Both the position numbers and the translations under genes were made by a program. Positions 1 to 5,245 of a stretch of DNA of 7,298 bases are shown here, in pieces. The DNA is from an uncultured bacterium (GTDB lineage Bacteria; Bacteroidota; Bacteroidia; Chitinophagales; Chitinophagaceae): the NCBI GenBank assembly GCA_903957405.1, contig CAJBPC010000070.1:1-7298 (forward strand), read 5' to 3'. Positions within the stretch are counted from its first letter, which is position 1. Each line of letters opens with the position of its first letter. A model generated the notes under the pieces. That model was not told the origin of the DNA and searched no databases. It worked only from the letters and a program-made list of their open reading frames with translations.

Positions 1-630
1 AAACTGAAAAAACCAAAACACATCGCAATCGCCGGAAACATCGGCGCGGGAAAGACAACCCTCACGGAGATGCTGAGCAAGCACTACCGCTGGATCCCTC
101 ATTTCGAGGATGTGGACCAGAACCCCTACCTTTTTGACTTCTATGAAGACATGCCCCGGTGGAGTTTCAATCTGCAGATATTCTTCCTCAACAGCAGGCT
201 CACACAGCTGCTGGAGATCTCCAGGGGAACAGAGACGGTCATACAGGACCGCACCATCTATGAGGATGCACACATCTTCGCACCGAACCTGCATGAGATG
301 GGACTGATGAGCAAACGCGACTACGAGAACTATTTCGATTTCTTCCAGACCCTCAAGCAGATGGTGCAACCGCCTGACCTGTTGATCTACCTGCAGGCAT
401 CCGTGCCGACGCTCGTGGGGCAGATACAGAAACGCGGCAGGGAATATGAGGAGAACATCCGACTGGATTACCTGAAGCGCCTGAATGAATTTTACAACAA
501 GTGGATAGACGGCTACCGGGAAGGGCCGCTGCTGGTCGTCAATGTCGATACGAACAAGTTCGCTGAAAATGAAGAGGACTTCGGCACGATCATCAGAAAG
601 GTGGATTCAGAACTGTACGGACTTTTTTAG
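1..630 (+). CDS. Deoxynucleoside kinase (dAK/dGK/dCK-type), 5' end outside the window
   Basis: It probably phosphorylates a deoxynucleoside to its 5'-monophosphate with ATP in the cytosol, as part of dNTP salvage. The frame is open from base 1, giving 209 residues up to TAG 628-630. Counting from base 1, the P-loop GNIGAGKTTL is at residues 12-21. The FEDVDQNPYL segment at 35-44 carries the acidic residues expected near the nucleoside site. The DRTIYED motif, typical of deoxynucleoside kinases, is at 83-89, and an Arg-rich lid KRGREYE is at 144-150. The in-frame ATG at 70 cannot be the true start because it would remove the P-loop. The sequence starts KLKKPKHIAIAG, so the real start is probably only one or a few codons upstream of the window. 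The protein is near full family length (about 200-220 residues). The family is clear, but the preferred base (adenine, guanine or cytosine) cannot be read from sequence alone. Confidence 0.93.
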   Translation, partial: KLKKPKHIAIAGNIGAGKTTLTEMLSKHYRWIPHFEDVDQNPYLFDFYEDMPRWSFNLQIFFLNSRLTQLLEISRGTETVIQDRTIYEDAHIFAPNLHEMGLMSKRDYENYFDFFQTLKQMVQPPDLLIYLQASVPTLVGQIQKRGREYEENIRLDYLKRLNEFYNKWIDGYREGPLLVVNVDTNKFAENEEDFGTIIRKVDSELYGLF

Positions 631-631
631 G

Positions 632-678
632 AGCCTGACCCTGCAAGAAACTATGCGGTAGGGAGGCTTCAGACTTTT
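632..678 (+). terminator. Possible stem-loop terminator after the deoxynucleoside kinase gene
   Basis: AGCCT (632-636) and CCCT (639-642) can pair with AGGG (660-663) and AGGCT (664-668), with GA bulged on the left arm. GCA (643-645) can also pair with TGC (654-656) inside the loop. A run of only four T follows at 675-678, six bases after the stem. The position, right after a stop codon and before a 62-base stretch leading to the next gene, suits termination, but the weak T-run makes this tentative. Confidence 0.3.
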
Positions 679-729
679 CGGTTTCCATGTCACCTCATTC
701 TTCGACTGATAGTATTAAATTTTTCCAAC

Positions 730-2016
730 ATGCGCCAGGTATCCGTCAATCCGCAGATCTTCACAGACAACAGGCAGCGCTTCGTCAAGAAGATGAAGGC
801 CGGCAGCATCGCCATCTTCAACAGCAACGATGAGTTGCCCACGAACGGCGATGCGCTCCATCCTTTTCGTCAGAACTCAGACCTGTACTGGCTGACCGGC
901 ATCTTACAGGAGGATACGATGCTGGTGCTGTTCCCCGATAATCCCGATAAGAAATTCCGGGAAGTGCTTGTGTTGGTGCGTCCGAACGAAATCAAGGAGA
1001 AATGGGACGGGCGCCGGCATCGAAAGGCGGAAGCCACCGAGTTGTCGGGCATCTCCACCATCGTGTGGCTCGACAGCCTCGACGGCATCCTTCAGCCCAT
1101 GATACACCTCGCAGAAAACATATACCTGAACACGAACGAAAACGACCGGAAGGCAAACCTTGTCCCGGTTCGTGACTACCGCTTTGCCAGCGAGATGCGT
1201 GCCCGCTACCCCCTCCATCATTACGAGCGGTCTGCCCGCATCATGAAAGAGCTGCGAGCCGTCAAGTCGAAGCTGGAGGTGGAAGTCATCCAGCAGGCCA
1301 TCGATATCACCGAGAAGACATTCCGCCGGTTGCTGAAGTTCATCCGGCCGGGCGTATGGGAGCATGAGATCGAAGCGGAGATCTACCACGAGTTCATCCG
1401 CAACCGTTCTTCCGGGCCGGCATACGGCTCGATCATCGCCAGTGGAGACCGGGCAAGGACCCTGCATTATGTCTCCAACAACCAGCAATGTCTCGATGGC
1501 GAGATGATCCTGATGGATTTCGGTGCGGATTACGGGGGGTATGCTGCCGACCTCACGCGAACCATCCCCGTCAACGGGAAGTTCTCGAAGCGGCAGAAAG
1601 AAGTGTACAACGCCTGTCTGGATCTGCATAACTACAGCAAGACCATACTGAAACCCGGCATCACCATGGTCGACTACCACGACAAGGTTGGAGACGAGGC
1701 GACGGTTCAGTTCCTGAAGATAGGTCTGATCAGCAAGGCGGATGTGAAGAACGAAGACCCGGAGAACAGGGCATACCGCAAATATCTGTATCACGGCATC
1801 TCCCATCACCTCGGCATCGATGTGCACGACCTTGGCACGCGTACCAACCCCGTACAGGCGGGAATGGTTTTCACCATTGAGCCCGGCATTTACATCGAGG
1901 AGGAGCAGATGGGTGTTCGGATCGAGAATAATGTCTGGATCACGAAGACTGGGAATACGGACTTGATGAAGAACATTCCCATCAAGGTTGAAGAGATCGA
2001 AAAATCAATGAAATAG
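730..2016 (+). CDS. pepP: Xaa-Pro aminopeptidase (aminopeptidase P), M24B family
   Basis: It removes an N-terminal residue from peptides with proline in second position, using a two-metal (usually Mn) centre; it is probably cytosolic since no signal peptide is visible. The 428 residues split into an N-terminal AMP-N domain (about 5-140, with HPFRQNSDLYWLTG at 44-57) and a C-terminal pita-bread domain (about 175-420). All five metal ligands known from E. coli PepP have counterparts: D263 and D274 (11 apart, in the MDFGADYGGYAADLTRT segment), H359 in HGISHHLG, E384 in TIEPG and E399 in GVRIEN. The supporting residues H246, H355, H366 and R397 are also present. Length is close to E. coli PepP (about 440). 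ATG 730 is chosen because it begins the normal AMP-N domain; it is preceded by TTTTTCCAAC with no Shine-Dalgarno. The gene stands alone between gaps of 99 and 68 bases. Dipeptidase-like members of M24 (PepQ) are less likely because the AMP-N domain is of the PepP type. Confidence 0.95.
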   Translation: MRQVSVNPQIFTDNRQRFVKKMKAGSIAIFNSNDELPTNGDALHPFRQNSDLYWLTGILQEDTMLVLFPDNPDKKFREVLVLVRPNEIKEKWDGRRHRKAEATELSGISTIVWLDSLDGILQPMIHLAENIYLNTNENDRKANLVPVRDYRFASEMRARYPLHHYERSARIMKELRAVKSKLEVEVIQQAIDITEKTFRRLLKFIRPGVWEHEIEAEIYHEFIRNRSSGPAYGSIIASGDRARTLHYVSNNQQCLDGEMILMDFGADYGGYAADLTRTIPVNGKFSKRQKEVYNACLDLHNYSKTILKPGITMVDYHDKVGDEATVQFLKIGLISKADVKNEDPENRAYRKYLYHGISHHLGIDVHDLGTRTNPVQAGMVFTIEPGIYIEEEQMGVRIENNVWITKTGNTDLMKNIPIKVEEIEKSMK

Positions 2017-2061
2017 GCATCGGGCAAGGGGGTAGATGCACCACCACGCCACCTCGATGCC
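2016..2061 (+). other. Stem-loop beginning at the pepP stop codon
   Basis: GGCATCGGG (2016-2024) can pair with CCTCGATGCC (from 2053 to 2061) to give nine pairs, seven of them an uninterrupted perfect match (GGCATCG with CGATGCC) followed by one G-U and one G-C. An inner GGT (2031-2033) can pair with ACC (2040-2042). The first base is the last base of the pepP TAG. No T-run follows (the next bases are CGTCCGCCCC), so it is not a standard intrinsic terminator. It could act in 3'-end protection or partial termination before pssA; that is inference. Confidence 0.4.
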
Positions 2062-2084
2062 CGTCCGCCCCAATACCGTCTTTC

Positions 2085-2846
2085 ATGAAGCAGATTCCAA
2101 ACATCTTCACCCTCCTGAACCTCGTCTTCGGCAGCATGGCGATCGTATTCATCCTGCAGACGGGAGAGGGCATTGTCAACCACAACGGTGAGGAGTGGAA
2201 GGTCTATCTCCCGGAGAAGATCTGGTGGGGATCCGTGTGCATCGGGATCGCAGCGCTGGTGGATTTCCTGGACGGATTTGTCGCAAGACTTTTCAAGGCG
2301 ACATCGGAGATGGGCAAGCAGCTCGACTCCCTGGCGGATGTGGTGAGTTTCGGTGTGGCGCCGGGCATGATCTTCTACCAGTTGCTCCGCATCGCATATG
2401 CCACGGAGGTCGGTGGAATGGAAGCCCCGATCTTGCTACTTGTGCCGGTATTTCTGTTGCCGATGGCGGCTGCCTGGCGTCTTGCGCGGTTCAACATCGA
2501 CCCATCCCAGGCATACGGCTTCAAAGGGATGCCCACCCCTGCCGTAGGATTGTTCGTCGCATCCTTGTCGTTCATAGCATTGCACAATTATCTGGACATC
2601 CAGTCGGTCCTGCTCAATAAATGGGTGATCTATGCATTGGTCCTGCTGCTGTCGTGGCTGATGGTGTCGGATCTTCCATTGTTCGGTTTGAAGTTCAGGG
2701 ATTACGGCTTTCGGTCGAATCTGCCGAAATGGATATTGCTGGCAGTGGCCGTTATCGCCGGGTTATTCCTGCAATGGCTGGCGGTGCCTATGGTCTTCGT
2801 TGCCTATATCGGCTTATCTTTAGCGTTCAAAAACAGAACTTCATGA
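2085..2846 (+). CDS. pssA: CDP-diacylglycerol-serine O-phosphatidyltransferase
   Basis: It makes phosphatidylserine from CDP-diacylglycerol and L-serine in the cytoplasmic membrane, the step that leads to phosphatidylethanolamine. The 253-residue product carries the full CDP-alcohol phosphotransferase signature: D60, D63-G64, A67-R68, G77, D81 and D85 (the DGFVAR and GKQLDSLAD segments). These acidic residues bind the metal and CDP. Several hydrophobic segments flank it: about 8-24, 48-62, 86-102, 114-131, 152-168, 181-197 and 216-247. MKQIPNIFTLLNLVFG at the N-terminus is typical of bacterial type II (integral membrane) PssA. PgsA belongs to the same superfamily, but the overall form and length favour PssA. 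The start ATG 2085 follows a pyrimidine-rich stretch with no Shine-Dalgarno. Its TGA (2844-2846) overlaps the ATG of purS, so the two are very likely co-transcribed and translationally coupled. Confidence 0.93.
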   Translation: MKQIPNIFTLLNLVFGSMAIVFILQTGEGIVNHNGEEWKVYLPEKIWWGSVCIGIAALVDFLDGFVARLFKATSEMGKQLDSLADVVSFGVAPGMIFYQLLRIAYATEVGGMEAPILLLVPVFLLPMAAAWRLARFNIDPSQAYGFKGMPTPAVGLFVASLSFIALHNYLDIQSVLLNKWVIYALVLLLSWLMVSDLPLFGLKFRDYGFRSNLPKWILLAVAVIAGLFLQWLAVPMVFVAYIGLSLAFKNRTS

Positions 2847-3088
2847 CCTATAATGTCGATGTGAAAGTGATGCCCCTGAAGGACCTGCTCGACCCTCAGG
2901 GGAAGGCTGTGTTGGGTGGACTTGCGAATCTGGGAATGACAGCCGTAAGCGATGTGCGCATCGGAAAACATATCAACCTTCAGGTGGAAGCATCCTCGGC
3001 GGAAGAGGCGAGGGCCATTGCGGAAGAGGCGGGTAAAAAACTTCTTGCGAACCAGGTGATGGAATATTTCGAGATCACGGTCGGATGA
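2843..3088 (+). CDS. purS: Phosphoribosylformylglycinamidine synthase subunit PurS
   Basis: This is the small structural subunit of the three-part FGAM synthase (PurS, PurQ, PurL), step four of de novo purine synthesis. As known for the family, PurS dimers bridge the glutaminase PurQ to small-type PurL and help ammonia transfer. The 81-residue product has the whole fold: KVMPLKDLLDPQGKAV (8-23), then GLANLGM, DVRIGKHINLQVEA (37-50), an acidic helix with SAEEARAIAEEAGKKLLAN, and VMEYFEITVG at the end. The frame is open far upstream (to 2621), but only ATG 2843 gives a normal PurS N-terminus (MTYNVDVKVMP). This ATG overlaps the pssA stop as ATGA. No purL or purQ lies in the window, so its partners must be encoded elsewhere. 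The family call is very firm. Confidence 0.95.
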   Translation: MTYNVDVKVMPLKDLLDPQGKAVLGGLANLGMTAVSDVRIGKHINLQVEASSAEEARAIAEEAGKKLLANQVMEYFEITVG

Positions 3089-3134
3089 ACGCATCCGGTG
3101 ACCCGACATGAAGCATGAGGGTGCAGATGGATGC
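3082..3134 (+). other. Overlapping inverted repeats at and after the purS stop codon
   Basis: CGGATG (3082-3087, running into the TGA) pairs perfectly with CATCCG (3092-3097) across a four-base loop. The same right arm can instead join a larger fold: GCATCC (3091-3096) with GGATGC (3129-3134), enclosing ACCC/GGGT (3101-3104 with 3119-3122) and CATG/CATG (3107-3110 with 3114-3117). The two folds are mutually exclusive. The nearest T-run is only CTTTTA at about 3144-3149, so intrinsic termination is weakly supported. Such pairings can arise by chance; function is unproven. Confidence 0.3.
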
Positions 3135-3177
3135 CTCCGAATGCCTTTTATGACCCGTCGCTGAGAAAAAAACACAC

Positions 3178-3882
3178 ATGCTCCACCTCATCCCCACGCC
3201 CATCGGCAACCTCGCCGACTTCACATTTCGTGCGGTTGCGGTGTTGCAGCAGGTCGACCTGATCCTTGCCGAGGATACCCGGACCAGTTCGGTGCTCCTC
3301 AACCATTACCAGATCCGTAAGCCCCTTTCGCCCTACCATCAGCATAACGAACACAGGGTCACGGATCACCTGATCGATCAGTTACGGGAAGGGAAGAAGA
3401 TCGCTTTGCTGACAGATGCCGGCACTCCCGGCATTTCGGATCCGGCTTTTTTTCTTGTGAGGGCCTGCATCCGGCATGACATCACCGTAGAGTGCCTCCC
3501 GGGTGCCACGGCTTTCGTTCCGGCACTCGTCAACAGCGGACTCCCCTTCAATCGTTTTTGCTTCGAGGGATTCATGCCATTGAAGAAGGGCCGGCACACC
3601 CTGCTGACGCAATTATCCGTAGAGGAGCGCACCATGATCTTTTATGAGTCACCGATGCGGTTGGTGAAAACGCTTGAACAATTCATCGTGTATTTCGGCG
3701 CGGACCGTCCCTGTTCGGTGAGTCGGGAGCTATCAAAGAAATTCGAGGAGAATAAACGTGGGACACTTGCTGAAGTTTGTGCATATTACAGGGAGAAAGG
3801 CGTGAAGGGCGAGATCGTCGTCGTGGTCGGAGGCAAAGAAAACAATCGAAAAGAAGCAAAAGAAAAAGCAGACAATGACTGA
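3178..3882 (+). CDS. rsmI: 16S rRNA (cytidine(1402)-2'-O)-methyltransferase RsmI
   Basis: It methylates the ribose 2'-OH of C1402 in the decoding centre of 16S rRNA, using S-adenosylmethionine. The 234-residue product has the tetrapyrrole-methylase fold with RsmI hallmarks in order: PTPIGNL (6-12), AEDTRTS (31-37), LLTDAGTPGISDP (77-89), CLPGATAFVPAL (106-117), GFMPLKKGRH (131-140), FYESPMR (155-161), SRELSKKFEE (182-191) and KGEIVVVV (210-217). E. coli RsmI is about 286 residues; this protein lacks most of that C-terminal extension and ends in a charged tail rich in Lys, Glu and Asn. I believe the short form is common in Bacteroidota rather than a truncation. ATG 3178 directly precedes the conserved LHLIPTPIGNL and follows GAGAAAAAAACACAC. 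The 3' end overlaps the next gene by eight bases. Confidence 0.95.
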   Translation: MLHLIPTPIGNLADFTFRAVAVLQQVDLILAEDTRTSSVLLNHYQIRKPLSPYHQHNEHRVTDHLIDQLREGKKIALLTDAGTPGISDPAFFLVRACIRHDITVECLPGATAFVPALVNSGLPFNRFCFEGFMPLKKGRHTLLTQLSVEERTMIFYESPMRLVKTLEQFIVYFGADRPCSVSRELSKKFEENKRGTLAEVCAYYREKGVKGEIVVVVGGKENNRKEAKEKADND

Positions 3883-5131
3883 TGCGATGATCCAAACGGA
3901 TGTTTGTGTGATCGGGGCGGGGCCCGGCGGTGCCGCAGCGGCATTGCAGATGGCGCAGCTTGGCCTGCACAGCGTGGTGGTGGATAAGGCTGTATTCCCG
4001 CGCGACAAGGTCTGCGGCGATGGCCTGAGCGGCAAGGTGCTGACCATCCTCAACCGCATCGACAAAGGCATCGGTGACCGGCTCAAGATATTTGCGGCGA
4101 AGACCGACAGCTGGGGTGTGTCATTCATCGCGCCCAATCGCATTGGGATGGACATCCCCCTGAAGCAGGACTATGAGCGGCAGATGGAGGATCCCGTCGG
4201 CTTTGTAAGCAAGCGGATCGATTTCGATAATTTCTTGGTGGATGAGATCCGGCGGAGGCCGGAAGTGCGGTTTTTTGAAGGCATCGACCTCGCCCATTAC
4301 GACCTGCAGCCCGACGGATATGTGCTGTCTGAAAAAGGCGGAAAGGGTTTTACGGTGAAGGCGAAAATAGTCATCGTCGCCAATGGGGCGCATTCCTCTT
4401 TCAGCCGCGAAGTGGCCGGACTGAAGATGGATCCCGACCACCACTGTGCGGGCGTGCGCGCCTACTACAAGGGGGTGACCGGGATGCACCGCCATCATTT
4501 CATAGAGCTGCATTTCCTGAAAGGGGTATTGCCCGGATATTTCTGGATATTCCCATTACCCAACGGGGAGGCGAATGTCGGTTTAGGCATGCTCAGCAGC
4601 GCCATCAGTAGCAAGCGCAAGAACCTTAAGAAGATACTCGCCGATACCCTCGCCAACGACCCTGTCATGAAGGAGCGGTTCCGCGATGCCACGCTGCTTG
4701 GGAAGATCGACGGTTATGGGTTGCCGTTAGGCAGCAGCAGGAGGAAGCTTTTCGGAGAGCGGTACATGCTCGTGGGAGATGCGGGACACCTCATAGATCC
4801 ATTCACCGGCGAAGGGATCGGCAACGCGATGTATGCCGGCACCTATGCCGCAAAGCGCGCCGCTGCAGCCCTGCAAGCGGGAGATTGCTCCGAAGCGTTC
4901 CTCGCACCGTATGAGGCGGACGTGTACCGGGTGCTGGGGCCGGAGCTTAATGTGAGCCACAAGCTGCAGCAGATGGTCCGCTATCCCTGGCTTTTCAACT
5001 TCCTGATGCGCATCGGTGCACGCAACCGGGAGCTGAAAGAATTGATGACCTGTATGTTCAACGATGTCGACCTTCGGAACCGGTTTCGTGACCCGAAGTT
5101 TTATTTCAGGCTCATATTCAACAGGGCATAG
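3875..5131 (+). CDS. FAD-dependent reductase of the geranylgeranyl reductase family
   Basis: This flavoprotein probably reduces carbon-carbon double bonds in a lipid or isoprenoid chain. The 418-residue product begins with a Rossmann FAD site: DVCVIGAGPGGA (9-20) with acidic D37 at the end of the second strand. The family's conserved cysteine region follows (KVCGDGLSGK, C47). GYFWIFPL then an eight-residue gap and GLG (221-238) fits the YxWxFP-x7-8-GxG motif described for geranylgeranyl reductases as lipid binding. The second FAD motif GDAGHLIDPFTGEGIGNAM is at 301-319. There is no signal peptide. ATG 3875 overlaps rsmI by eight bases; an in-frame ATG at 3887 (MIQTDV) would begin five bases after the rsmI stop and is a real alternative. 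The tight spacing suggests co-transcription with rsmI. Possible substrates are the menaquinone side chain, a polyprenyl or terpenoid lipid, or a pigment precursor; the sequence does not decide. FAD-dependent monooxygenases and halogenases share the fold but usually lack the YxWxFP motif. Confidence 0.85.
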   Translation: MTDAMIQTDVCVIGAGPGGAAAALQMAQLGLHSVVVDKAVFPRDKVCGDGLSGKVLTILNRIDKGIGDRLKIFAAKTDSWGVSFIAPNRIGMDIPLKQDYERQMEDPVGFVSKRIDFDNFLVDEIRRRPEVRFFEGIDLAHYDLQPDGYVLSEKGGKGFTVKAKIVIVANGAHSSFSREVAGLKMDPDHHCAGVRAYYKGVTGMHRHHFIELHFLKGVLPGYFWIFPLPNGEANVGLGMLSSAISSKRKNLKKILADTLANDPVMKERFRDATLLGKIDGYGLPLGSSRRKLFGERYMLVGDAGHLIDPFTGEGIGNAMYAGTYAAKRAAAALQAGDCSEAFLAPYEADVYRVLGPELNVSHKLQQMVRYPWLFNFLMRIGARNRELKELMTCMFNDVDLRNRFRDPKFYFRLIFNRA

Positions 5132-5136
5132 GGTAA

Positions 5137-5153
5137 CCGGCATCAGTCGCCGG
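5137..5153 (+). other. Short perfect inverted repeat after the GGR-like gene
   Basis: CCGGC (5137-5141) and GCCGG (5149-5153) form a five-pair all-GC stem with a seven-base loop, starting five bases after TAG 5129-5131. A second perfect repeat, GTGTC/GACAC (5188-5192 with 5198-5202), lies downstream. Neither has a T-run after it. The 114-base gap otherwise holds an A-rich stretch (5205-5238) just before the peptidase start, probably its leader and promoter, though I see no confident promoter match. Confidence 0.3.
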
Positions 5154-5245
5154 AGATCGGGGAAGCGGGTCAGTGTGGCGTGCCGCGGTGTCAGTTCGAC
5201 ACATCATTAGAAAAAATTGGACATTCGAATAATAAACAGTCACCT

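Noticed and set aside
70..72. ATG 70 as the start of the deoxynucleoside kinase.
   Set aside because: It removes the GNIGAGKTTL P-loop, which is in frame and intact upstream.
713..729. TATTAAATTTTT just before pepP as a Bacteroidota -7 promoter element (TAnnTTTG).
   Set aside because: One mismatch at the G, no TTTG at the expected -33 spacing, and the transcript would start almost at the ATG.
904..1827. A 307-residue open frame on the minus strand opposite pepP.
   Set aside because: It lies wholly inside a clear M24 peptidase gene and shows no domain; it is a codon-bias shadow.
2195..2842. Open + strand frames inside pssA, including the long upstream extension of the purS frame from 2621.
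   Set aside because: They sit in another frame of a complete pssA. Only the part from ATG 2843 is real, since it matches PurS from its first residue.
5205..5240. TTGGAC and TAATAA upstream of the M1 gene as a sigma-70-like promoter.
   Set aside because: The two elements are much closer than the usual 17-base spacing, and no Bacteroidota-type -7 element is present.
5180..5245. GTG at 5180 as the start of the M1 peptidase.
   Set aside because: It would place 22 polar residues before a standard signal peptide that begins at ATG 5246.
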